Source of the DNA: Acheta domesticus
Taxonomy: Eukaryota; Arthropoda; Insecta; Orthoptera; Gryllidae
Assembly: GCA_031308135.1 (NCBI GenBank)
Contig: JAHLJT010000631.1
Span: forward strand, 6,177,371-6,241,370
DNA: 64,000 nucleotides
Direction: 5' to 3'
The first letter of the stretch is position 1. Every line of letters starts with the position of its first letter. A program made the position numbers and the translations under genes. Positions 48,491 to 59,900 of the stretch are shown in pieces. The notes below the pieces were generated by a model. That model did not search any database and was not told where the DNA came from. It saw only the letters and a program-made list of their open reading frames with translations.

Positions 48491-48816
48491 CGGGTACCCA
48501 AAACGTCTCATTTTGTAGATCAAGGCACAAGAAGCATACATAGTTCTTGATCCATTATGGACACAAAAACTTTATTCTAAAGGCAAAGAACCATGAGCAT
48601 ATCTGGCACAATAAATGGGGGGGAATCAAAAGAAGTCATTGGAAATGGTATAAAAAGAAATGAGAACATAAAAATTTCTTATTCTTGTAACTGAACCTAT
48701 GTACTTACCAACATTGCTATCAATTTTGTAATGCTAATCGGACCAAAATTGTCACGCGAGTGCACTGGGATAAATCATGGGAGCTATCACGTCTACTTTG
48801 AGAAGGTTTAGTAAAT

Positions 48817-49367
48817 CTTGAAGTGTGTGGTTTTGATTGATTATTTTTTCGGGTGCGTCAACTGCCTAAGTCATTAGTCCCCTGACTGCAGTTTTCCTCG
48901 GGAGGTAGCTGTGATCTTCCCAAGCTGAATGGTGAGATCCCGCGGCGGCCTCCCTGTCAGCTAGCGGGGTTCTCCCTAACCAGGTATCTCCCACCAGCGG
49001 GGCACTGCCCAAGCCGGGACAATGTTCCCGAGCGGTCTCCCGGGATGTGTGATAATGTATGAATAAGGTAAATAAGACATGAGGATAGAACAAGGAAAGG
49101 GAAGGAAAGATCGCCAGCCGTCCATGGCCCGTTTGTTATGGTCCTACTCCGACATTCGTCTGGTATTGATCGGAGAAACCATTAAACTACCGATAACAGC
49201 AGCCGGCCGCTTGAATTCTCCACCGGACAAAGACTAGTTTGACCTAGCTATCTAGCTAGTGTAGAAAATCCTGCCACCGTCGGGACTCGAACCTAGGACC
49301 TCCCAGTCAGAGGCACTGCAGTGACATTAGTTGATGCCCTAAACGCCTTACCCGGCTTGATGTGTGT
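48817..49367 (-). mobile_element. tRNA-derived SINE, family S1, copy 5 with 12-bp TSD
   Basis: CTTGAAGTGTGT (48817-48828) and CTTGATGTGTGT (49356-49367) flank the element with one mismatch. The left end on the plus strand is TTTTGATTGATTATTTTTTC, the simple tail. The minus-strand head has an intact GGTTCGAGTCC B box (49293-49283). Body blocks GGGTGCGTCAACTGCC, GGTGAGATCC, CCAGCGGGGCACTGCC and GTCGGGACTCG match the other copies. Confidence 0.85.
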
Positions 49368-49595
49368 CATAGATGATAGCAGTATTCAATCGTGCCTTTG
49401 GTGTATTATTTAAGTACGTTTGCAGTCTCCGAAGAGAGGTAAAGCTCCTCATGCACCATCATACATTTGTGCCCGAAAATAGCGATGGATAAATTTAGTC
49501 TAGTTAATACGTCATTATGTAAACAGTAAAGCATGAAAATTGGTTAAGGGGAAGAGCAGACTGAATGATATGAGCCAAGCCATTAACAATGTAAA

Positions 49596-49596
<1 letters not shown>

Positions 49597-49640
<44 letters not shown>
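49597..49640. repeat. (TTA)n run, probable 3' tail of the REL-type LINE
   Basis: About 14 copies; on the minus strand it is (AAT)n about 100 nt after the endonuclease stop codon, where this LINE type often carries such a tail. Confidence 0.8.
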
Positions 49641-49641
<1 letters not shown>

Positions 49642-49743
49642 CTCTAAATCACGACTAAAGATGTTACGAGTCGGCTGAATAGAAAATCTACTCCAGGTTG
49701 CAACCAGCTACCTAAGGAGCAGATCCGGTGACTATCAGTGCCT

Positions 49744-51460
49744 CTACAATACTTTACGCAAAATGTGGGCTGTTCCAAATAAAGCAATTTCTTGCACTTC
49801 CCAGTCTTTTGAATTACCTGGGAGTTTAGACAAGTTCTCACTCAAATTTTGATGAACAAATCCCAGAGGTCCGATAACTATCGGGACGACCTGTGCTTTT
49901 ACGCCCCACATTCGGCTGATCTCGATTTCCAAACTCTTGTATTTAAGACGTTTCCCTGCCTCCTTGGTAACGACGTTCTGATCGCAAGGTACAGCAACAT
50001 CAACAAGTAAACACGATTTGTTCTCCAAATCCCGGATGACTATATCCGGTTTGTTTGCCGCTATCGTGCGATCAGTTTGAATTTGTTGGTCGTACAATAT
50101 CGTACACAATCCAACAGACGTCACCGGTTTCGGTGAGTGTTCGTACCACTTGGGGCATGTCTTCGGAACTTCGAGGGCGGTACAGATCTGCCAGTGGAGG
50201 TAGCTACACACCCTGTCGTGTCTTTTCAAGTATTCGGTCTTTGCTAGGATTGGACAAGCTGAGACCATAAGATCAACGGTTTCTACGTGTTCCTGACAAA
50301 TGCGGCATTTATCATCTTGGGAAATTTTGAGAACTGCTTTATCATAATGTCGTGTTCTCAACGCCTGATCTTGGGCAGCTATTACAAGTGCTTCCGATTC
50401 TGGCTTCATTCTTCCCCTTTTAAGCCACATTAATGATTGATCTTTATTGATCTGCACCTTGTCCATTCGTTTCAAATATTGTCCGTGGAGTGGTTTGTCT
50501 CTCCACGATTTCTTTAACATTTTTTGTGTCTCAAATTTCATGTTAAATAGCATCAGAAGTTCAGTGTCTCTGTCATTCTGGGTGCCTTGTATAGTCTTGT
50601 CCGCAATGCTTCTTGCTATACTTACAATGCCTCTGTTTCCCATTCTTCGGTCAGATCTCATGACCTGCCTCATTAGTGGGTCATCTTGATGGCTGACTAC
50701 ATACTTTCCCATCCCGGTTATTGCATTGTGCTAGGAGGCTTCAATTTGTCTCAGGCCTCTTCCTCCTTCCTTACATAACACATACAGTCTACGTACATCA
50801 GCTCGGGGGTTGGCAACATGATGCATTGTAAGCAGTTTTCTGGTTTTTCGATCCATGATGCGAATTTTCTGTTCAGTCCAGTCTACTAGTCCGAAACTGT
50901 ACTACAGGCACCGCCAAACTGCTGATATTTTATCCCTTCCGTTCAGAGCGGACTGCAGGACAAGTCTCACTCTTCTATAATACTCCTTGCGAATTCTCTC
51001 TTTCATTGTGTTGTTCGAGATGGTCTCACATTCTTCAATACCCAGATATTTGTAAGTTCTACCTGGTTCAAGATCTTGAATCACAGTGTGTCTATCAACT
51101 TCAATGTTCTCTGACGTGGTCATTTTGCCTCTTTTTAAGTTGCACTTGCGAGACCAAACTTTTTGCACACTTGTCGAGATCAAACTTCATGCAGATATCA
51201 TTGCTAAAAGTATTGATGACAGACAGCATTTGAGAGAGAATCGCTTCATTCTTAGCAAACACTTTAAGATTATCCATGTAAAATAAATCTGATACAGGCC
51301 TTTCATCACCATGGAGCTTGTAACCAAAGTCAGTGTGCGACAGCTGTCTCGATAGAGGGATCAAACTAATGCAAAACAGCAGAGGGGATAGTGAATCTCC
51401 TTGAAAAATTCCCCTGTTAATCTGAATACTTCTTGTTTCTACTAATCCCCCTTTCCGCTG
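49744..51460 (-). pseudogene. REL-type LINE (R2/R4-like): RT fragment, CCHC and restriction-like endonuclease
   Basis: On the minus strand the first part (51460-51101) carries RGIFQGDSLSPLLFC, an RT box, then FYMDNLKVFA where active enzymes have a YMDD-type box. The next frame (51183-50902) has YKYLGIEE and continues through a stop and shift (50900-50713) with WTEQKIRIMDRKTRKLLTMH. The longest frame (50712-49744) has a CRICQEHVETVDLMVSAC finger, then the endonuclease: KPDIVIRDLE, LLVDVAVPCDQN and KYKSLEIEI, and the end ALFGTAHILRKVL. The PD...D...K layout is the restriction-like endonuclease of R2/R4-type LINEs. The catalytic Asp is changed to Asn and the finger histidine is replaced by Leu, and there are frame breaks, so it is dead. 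About 100 nt past the stop is an (AAT)n run on the coding strand (49599-49640), probably the element's 3' tail. Clade within REL-type LINEs is uncertain. Confidence 0.8.
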
Positions 51461-51463
51461 TGG

Positions 51464-51502
51464 ATTATTATTATTATTATTATTAATATTATTATTATTA
51501 TT
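51464..51502. repeat. (ATT)n run at a LINE-LINE junction
   Basis: Interrupted ATT repeat between two REL-type LINE fragments on the minus strand. It may be the 3' tail of the upstream fragment. Confidence 0.8.
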
Positions 51503-51531
51503 TCTTGTTGGTTGCCCGCGTTCAGTGTCCA

Positions 51532-51873
51532 CTATTTACAGTCAGGTTGAGCCAAAGTAGGATACTCTGTGATGGAGAGATTTGTGCACCCGGTGTTTAG
51601 ATGATCTACAGCCTCTACTATCACATATTCTACAGTCGTCATTACCATCCAGTTTTTCAATATTTTTTGTAGTTTTTTGGTTGTAATAACTTGGTCCTGA
51701 ATTGCTTGAATGGAGCCTTCTGTCTCTTCATATAGAGCCTCATTTCTTATCCACCGCACAGAAGCGGATGTAATCGACACTTTCAAGAGCATGGGGAAAT
51801 CTACCATGGAAAGATTTGGACTTCCAGACCTGCATTCTTTCCATGACTGACGCGAAAATTGAAGGGAGTACAT
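51532..51873 (-). pseudogene. Second REL-type LINE fragment fused in front of the first
   Basis: The frame reads VRWIRNEALYEETEGSIQAIQDQVITTKK, then a degraded finger region with VDHLNTGCTNLSITEY. EETEGSIQAIQDQVI is a hallmark of the post-RT, pre-finger region of another insect R4/Dong-like family (recognised from memory of the family). It stops shortly after the finger and meets an (AAT)n run (51464-51502 on the plus strand); on the other side the RT of the next element begins. The order finger region, then microsatellite, then RT cannot come from one collinear LINE, so this is a junction of two copies. Confidence is moderate because of degeneration. Confidence 0.6.
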
Positions 51874-51904
51874 CCTTTGTCACATTTTACTAATGCTTTA
51901 AGTA

Positions 51905-53750
51905 GAGGCGGGAGTTTAGATTGCATTATGAAATACTATTTCAGATCTTTTACCTGGAAGTTGCATAATACTTTCAGATTTATAGACCACTACCGTCTGG
52001 GAATGTAGAGGCTTTCAATAGCTGGTTTATGGATATTCATTCTGCATTTAGTGAGCATAGTGCGTACCATTCTATTTCGGTTATCAATATCTGTTTGTGA
52101 GCAACTGACAATCCCAAAGGAATAATTCAACATAGGACTTTCTAGATTTGATTTTATTCTTGAAAATCATTAAATTATATTATTTATATTATCATTATGT
52201 GATATATAATTAAATGAACATGAAAGTGGGTTGTAGTCGTATTCCTCTAACAGCGACACCCGTGCCTAGAGCGCATCATTCTCGTGTTTTGTGCAATGGT
52301 AGAGAGGAGTTACTCTAAGAATAGACCACTTTGACAGGTCGGAAAACAATAACTGAACGTCATGCAGGGCGATAACATTGCAAGAGATAGTGATGAAGCC
52401 ATTTACAAATAAGACAGCTGTAAACGAGCGCATTGACAAAATGAGTGCATGGACATAACCTGCAGTTATGTTGCCAGCAGTGGCCAGGCAGTAGCTACCA
52501 AAGCGGCCCCTTCTTTTAGTAATCTTTCGATATCGTGTGTTGCTGCGTGCCGGGCTTGCGGGTTGCATGCGCGCCCGCTTTTCTATTTCATAGTCTGCAA
52601 ACTCCAATTTTTCGTCTTTAATCTGGTTCTTGCACGCCTGGAGAGTATATACCCCACAGTAACACACTTACGCGATTTTGTCTCGAGGGTTTCTTATAAA
52701 TATCCAGAAATGCCATCTTCGTTACCACTTCCCACAAATAGGATAAATGTGAAGTAGACATGTAACAGTGCGGTGTCGCAACTCTAATCCAGACATAGCT
52801 ACACTCTGACCACAGGAATCGAATTTGTTGTTACGATTAAAATACTGCTTACCTTCTGGATTCCCAAAGCATGGCATTGGCGACGGACTTGAAATCATTA
52901 CGTGTTCAAATGGTGCATCGCGATCGATGACATTGGTACACTTCCCTGGCCGCAACATTGCAGTAAATCTTATCTCACTACTTACATGCCGTGGCAAATA
53001 CGTTGGGCTTATTTTTGTTTTGGTGGTAAAAAGGCAGGGTGACGCACTTCAAATTAAATAACATTCATTTCAATAAAAACTCATTCGAAGTGTGACACAC
53101 GTAGCATGCTAAGATAAGCAATGATAATTAATTTTAATCCCAGCATCCCCGGCGGGGAAATGATTATCTCTTAGAGAGATGTCACCACTACTAGATTTCG
53201 ATCAAAACACTTAGTCCTTTCAAGGTCACGAGCTGAAAAGAGATAGAGGGACAATGTCATCCAATCTTCAATACCAAAATATAAGTAGAGGAGCTCGCGA
53301 TTCATTGACAGTGACCCCTCTCCTCCTCCAGCTTGTGACCTTCGAAGGACTTCCTGTTTTTAGCCGCAGGGAGGCTTCTCGGAAACACTAGAAACAATGG
53401 GGAGGACACTACTGTCAATAAGAATTACATTATTCTCCCTCGTTCTCCCTAGGTCAAAGACGAATAAATAAAATGGCAAATTTAGTACACAGACGATTAG
53501 CGAGGGAGTACATTTATCAATAGACCGATTACATAAACATAGGTGTGAGCACAGGAGGGGAGAGGGTTGAACGGAGCACGTAGCCCTACGGAGGAAAATA
53601 TTTAATTTTTTAAACATGATCAAATCCTCATTTTCCCTTTTTAAAGCCGACAACCTGTTAATGGTTCAACACATAATCAATCTACCTATTAATTGTATCA
53701 TTAATGTTAAAACTTCATTGTCCTTGTAATATGTTTATTAATTTACTAGT
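51905..53750. other. Unassigned DNA
   Basis: A 133-codon minus-strand open frame (52667-52266) has no recognised domain. Confidence 0.35.
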
Positions 53751-53751
53751 A

Positions 53752-53945
53752 AAATCATGGCCGAGGTGGCTATGAGCGCGTACCGACTCAGCGCTTCGGT
53801 CCGAAGGGTCGCGGGTTCGAGTCCCGTCTTGAGCATGGTTGTTTGTCCCCCGTATCTCGTGTATGCGTTTTAACGGAGGGCCTCGCGTTCTGCTGACCCC
53901 AGAAAAGAGGAGCCCGCAAGTGCGGAGTAAGTGTGTGGTCGAAAA
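53752..53945 (+). mobile_element. tRNA-derived SINE, plus strand
   Basis: TGGCCGAGGTGG (53758-53769, A box) and GGTTCGAGTCC (53814-53824, B box) with GCGGG/CCCGT forming a T-arm around it. Spacing is about 45 bp, consistent with a class II (serine/leucine) tRNA ancestor. The acceptor stem pairs poorly in the frame set by the A box, so it is a SINE head rather than a functional tRNA. The body runs to about 53945; ACTAG occurs at both flanks and may be part of a target duplication. Confidence 0.65.
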
Positions 53946-54025
53946 TAGGGTAATTTTTTTAAACTAGAAATAAAATTCATGTGCAATTTGAAAAGTTAAA
54001 GTTTAAAAAGTAATAGAAAAGCAGG

Positions 54026-54070
54026 CCCCGAAATGTAGTTCACCCCTGTTTTAGGCTGCACACACCTATC
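54026..54070 (+). repeat. Dispersed repeat B, copy 2
   Basis: See the matching module near 21860. Both copies are preceded by A-rich sequence. Confidence 0.4.
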
Positions 54071-54659
54071 CACATAAAGATACATTTGCCATGCCAAATG
54101 AAAACGTTTTCAGAAGTTTGTTGATTGATGCGAGAAAAGACAATGTAGCCCCTAACTCTTGATGAATCATCAATATCTGGTGCAACAGTAAACAAAAGGA
54201 AACGAGTGACAGTGCACGACTTATAGAAATTTGTCCGCTTCTTAATGGTTATGCCTCAGCAACTATACACATTTTTTTTCTTAAAAAAAAGTACACGACA
54301 TCATTTAAAGATCTAAAATTGAGGGATAAATCTCTGGCTACAATATTGGAGGTGTAGGACAGGTTCGAAAATAAATTTGAATTTTTACCATTTTGAAAAT
54401 TTCAGAGATTTTAATCACAATCAGCAAGTATTTATAAACACTCTTCTTTTCGAGCAACAAAAATATAAATAAAGAAACAAATTGCAACAATTTTCCAGAA
54501 AAACTGAAAATGTCAAGACGGTATTCAGGTAACGTATCCCCGAAATTAAAATATGGTAATCATCTCTCGGACGGCAAAACTACTCCTGACGTATATACTA
54601 AGATTCAGCTCAAAAGCTTACAATCTGATAGTAGTGTGTCATTCCGCCATCTATCCATT

Positions 54660-54697
54660 CTGTATGTACGTATTATTACATACATACGTACATACAG
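54660..54697. repeat. 14-bp perfect inverted repeat
   Basis: CTGTATGTACGTAT (54660-54673) and ATACGTACATACAG (54684-54697) with a 10-base loop, followed by a CAGA/GACA-rich stretch. Confidence 0.8.
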
Positions 54698-56999
54698 ACA
54701 GGCAGAGGCAGACAGAGAGAGATAGACATCCTGATTTTCGGGTACAAAATTGCGTAGTCTCTCCTCTCCACCTATCTTAAACATCTGTGGAACAGCACTA
54801 GAACTTTACGACCACACGAATTTTACAACCCAAATTTCTAGTTCTTATTGTTGAGGACATTACATTTTTTCTTCTTCTTTATACTCTAATATATGGGGGA
54901 AAAGTAACAAAGTCGAACGAACACAACGAACTGCACACTTTTACGCGATGCGACGAACTTTTACAGAACACGAGGTTGCAGGCTGTTGGCATGACACGGC
55001 GCGGCGTGAAAAATACGTGTGAGCAAAACATTTTCTGTGCATCCATGAGCACAAAAAAATGAAAATGCATTTCTTCTCAAGATTATGAGAATCACAGCGG
55101 CACGATTAACTTTTCCATTTCAAACTAACAAAATTCTCTGACCGAGAGGATTTCAAGATTCCAAAGCTACTGCAAGACTGCGTTTCAAGCATAACGCATG
55201 TCACATATCTTATTAGTCACAAATATCTCAAAATGAATTTTACATTTTTGTTTTGTTTAAATTTTGGAATTCGCAGATACGCGATAAATGAAGTGTATGC
55301 CAATAATTCGCTCAAGTTAACCCAAGCAGCAAATACTGAAACCAAAATAATATTTGGTTTCTAATTGTAATATTCTGACAGACTGAATTGTACGAAATAA
55401 AGTGTTCATTCCAACCTTTCACTAACGATTACAGAATTCAACTCACATTGTAAGCATTTGTTGATATCTGAAGCAAATATTGATGTAAAATAAAGAATTC
55501 ACAATTAATTTATATAACCATTATAGGTTGAAATTATAAATATTTCATTTGGTTATTTTTTTTATAAAAAGAATGGGTAAAACTTGCATGCTAGTACTGA
55601 CAGCAACATGGGAGAACAATCATTTGTTTACAAACGTATCATACAGCGGAGAGATCAAAGAAATTGTTTTGAGTTAGAACTCAAACAGAATTTCAGTGTC
55701 CCTTGAAAAAAGTAACTATAAATGAACAATGCCTAAACAAATTAGCTTGCCGGTAGCTTTTACATTAAGAACTAGTAATATATGCCGATGTAAGAATTGG
55801 TTCCTCACTAAAAATGTGATTAGCTTACCTTTGTAAAGGGTTGACCAATTGAAGATGAACCATTACCCAAGGGATGTTAAATGCAGAACTGCCCAATATT
55901 CAATCCAGTCCACGAACTGCGAGGTGCAACACGAGGTGACACTACATCCCCTAATTTCACAAGTAAACGCAGATAAATACACAACGAATATTCAGGTAAT
56001 CACATTCTCCTCCAAACTGTACGAAGAACAAAACTGAAATAGGTCTTCATCAGAACGAAGGGGAAAACTTGGAACTGTCACCCTCCCCACAGAAGACCAT
56101 CAACAAACGCCCCCACTTCAGATAAGAGGCAAACAACTCTATGAAACAACCGTCATGTCCACATTTCTTTCATACTCATTATTTTGAACTAATATCCTAC
56201 AGGTTGAGAACTTATATCAGTACACAGAAGGATAAAAATATAGAAAATACTTCAAATCTTCCAGTTCATTACAACAAGAATCTAACTCGACGACCACACA
56301 ACATACACCCTCATCGACATACACAAAGCAACTGCAGCTTCACCATGTATCCACCGAACACGAAGCAATGGGTAGCGCTAGTGTCTCCGACATGGCAGAA
56401 GAGCGCTAGTGAACAATTTTGCTGGAGAATAACGTGATGCTATCTAGCGGTGGTTTCGCAAACACGTTTCAACAACTCCAGACCAAAAGCACTATTCAAT
56501 CACCCCACACGCTCAAGTCAAGCCCATCGATAAATACACAATCCATTCAATTCATGATGGAAATATATGTCTTTCTGTCATGCATTCTATATGCCACAAC
56601 TAGCTGTAGTTGTTTGAAAGTAATAAATGTTCTTCCAGGCCAAACATCATCTGGCAAAATCGGGTTTTTAATTGAATTGGATAGTGAACGATTAAAGCTT
56701 CTGACACTTTCTGATAACAAGGATTAAAAAGGTTTTGGATTCGGGAGAATTACTATGAGAATTAAAGAAATCCTGAATGCAAATGATACTACTGTCTTAA
56801 CACATGTTATTGAACTTAAAAAAAAAAAACTGCCCATCAAAAATATAATTTGAATTACCGTAATGTTAATTCTTGAGTACGCTTTGTATGCGGTAACCAA
56901 TGAATTTAATATTTCAAAAATTTGATCATAATTTTCTGAACATTGATGAATGTAACCAAATATTCTACTTTTCCAAATTAAAGCCTACCTCATTTTCCC

Positions 57000-59900
57000 C
57001 TTTCTTTTTTATCCCTTTTTTCCTCTAGTAGCTTCAACATTTCTTTTCCAGCCAAGAAACACTTATCAACAAATATTCAATTTCTAGTCCATCTTCTTTA
57101 GAATAATTAATTCTGGAAAACAATCTTGAAAATACATATCCAACTGTGTAGGCTACCTGTCTGACTACACAATTCATAAACACAAAAATCTCTGGAGCAT
57201 TAAATGCCCATCATCACGGCCACAATGAAAGCCCACAATGAAAAATCTTTTTTTTAAAATAAATTTTAATATATATATAAATTAAATTAATAAAAAAAAT
57301 TTTCAAATACATTTTTATTGCAAATACTACTATGTACATATTTTTAGATACAATTATACAGAACCAATTGTGTATACTGAAACTGAAAGTAAACAAAAAT
57401 ATTGTGCAAGAAGTAACACCTAACTGATAATTACTATTCACAAAACTCAATTCCATAATTTTTCTTAACTTGCAACTCTTTGTACAATGGCCAAATCAAT
57501 TACAGAACTTTGAGGTAATAACTCAAACATTCACAGTCAAACAAGCAAATATTTATTAACATTACATTACACCTAATTTCAATAATTTGCAATGATCAAT
57601 CCACTTCTGCCATAAAATATTTAAATTGTATTAAAATGAGAAAAGGAACAAGAAGGGTCAATGAACATTTGCAATTAAATACCAATGATTAAAATAGTTA
57701 CTATTATAATGAAAATATATAAAATAGGGAGAACCCAGAATATTTGACTACAATAGATTTAAAATGCTCCCAGTATTACTTAAAGATTTATTTTCGATGT
57801 TGCAATAAATGTTTAATTAGCATATTTTTATGGATGGCATTAAGAGCGTCATTATGGTTCAAATGCTTTAAAGAAATTATTACAACACTAATTGCATAAT
57901 AACTTCAACAATGCACTCATTTTTGAAGAAAGGAATTATTACAAACATTACTATCATAACCAAAACATTCATATAAAATGTTTGTAGAAACAAAATTAAA
58001 AATAAATGACTTTGTAATCATTCAGGATTGTTTGAAAGATCTGTATATTACATCTGATCATCTGATATATTACAATCAAACAAGAATAATTGCTTTTGCA
58101 ACACAAGGAATAAGCCAAAATTGTTTCATTATTAACTATTTAAAAATGAAAACTTAAATTTTAAATCAATTAAAAATGCAGCCACTTACAAGTCCACAAA
58201 ACAAGACCAAATTAAAATTCCCTAAAATGAAAAACAGTTATTTTCAATTTATTCCACCTAACAAAAAGCAAAAAACGGTCCCAATTGAAAATAGTGAAAA
58301 AAATTACATTTGTATAGTCCAAAACTACCTCTGACTGTTAGAAATTTCATGCACATAATGAATTCTTATTCATTAATAAAAACAAATTAACAAATATTTC
58401 TATGATCAATCACGGCATTTCATTGTTGGGCATTGACAGCATTCAAATATCAAGGTACAAGTAAAACAAAGAGTATGTAAAAGCATATGGAAGGTTTCAA
58501 GCATTTTTGCATTAATAGAAAGGGGTGAACAAAATGGAATTTATAAAAAACTGTGAATAAACCTTTATACAAAGAGGTTTCAAATTATGAGGTAAAAAGA
58601 CAATTTACCCTAATATTTTGAAGCATACAACAAAACGAAAGTATAGGTTTGCACTTAACTGCTCCTTTGGAAGAGCACAAAGAACTTGATCGTATAAGAA
58701 AAAATAAAATTATTTTCTTTGCTTCTAGAAATGAAAATATTTCAGAAGAGATCCCATGATCGCCCTGCGAGTTGACAGAAGTTAGGCGTTGTAATAAATT
58801 GACCACTACACTTCTGCAAATATGTCCAGATCGGGGTATAGTTATCTTTTATCTAATGGCCCTTAGGGATAATTGGAAATATAAAAATGTGAAGATTTTA
58901 CCCTTACCCTCACACTCAATTTCCTTAAAAAGCTTTCAATTCTTACCAACAACCAAGAACTAGAGTTAAATTAAGACCAGATTTAAGTAGGAGCATGCTG
59001 AAATTAATTGCATAGTCAGTGATACTGACAACGCTCATACAATGTTGAGATTTCACATTTCAAAATTCACAAATTCAAAATGATTATTGAATAGAAAGAT
59101 ATTCGACACATTCCAAACATGGTTCCATGTAACTATCAATAAGCTCTTCACTACACACTAGGACAATATGCAACAGCTTCCAACATCACAGAACAATCTT
59201 GTATCATCTATGCTTTGTCAATTGGCAACACAACCTAGTTTTGGTCCTATAACTATGGTTGGCATCCAAGGCTTTAAAAATATGGATTTTTTTCTGCCTG
59301 GTGTATTTTTAATTTTTGGTCCTAATTCCATTTAATTACTTATGTATGTGTAACAATCCTGTTTAGCATAGCTGAAGTTTTTCAGTAACATACTTTACAA
59401 ATCATGTGTTATCCTATGCAGCAGCACCATCTGCAACATCTATTGTGCTCAGGACACTTGACTGTATTTGCAGAGCTAGAGAACAATGTATTACTCCAGT
59501 TCCATGCAGTCTTAATTTTTGTGTTACATCATGTTACATGTTAGTGTAAATCTGATAAACTGGATGCTAGTTTTTTTATTTTTTCTGTTAATGTGGTTTG
59601 GTTTCTTTGTGTGTGTGTTTGTGTGTTTTTATTCAATATCTTATTTGCAAATAAAATAATTTATCTCCCCTATTAAAGTGTTTTGAAGAACGAAACATGG
59701 GAAGTACAAATTGGGCATTTTTCAATAACACCTTCTACTGTTTACAACATTCAAAATTTACTTTGTCTTGAAAAACATGTTAACAAGATCCCACTGTAAT
59801 GGAAGATTTCATAATAAACTACACAGAAACCACATGGAGGTGGAAATCTCATTAATACTTTCTTCAAGGGACCCAAAATTTTGAAAGTCATTAGAGAGAA

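Larger units (their letters stand above)
53950..56999. other. Unassigned DNA
   Basis: Open frames at 56141-56437 and 56419-56727 (plus) show no family match; GAGCGCTAGTG occurs twice near 56378-56412. Confidence 0.35.

Noticed and set aside
53752..53830. Functional tRNA gene
   Set aside because: A and B boxes are good, but the acceptor and D stems do not pair and a SINE body follows.
56419..56727. 102-codon open frame with a hydrophobic segment
   Set aside because: Looks like a secreted peptide at first, but no promoter, splice signal or family support.
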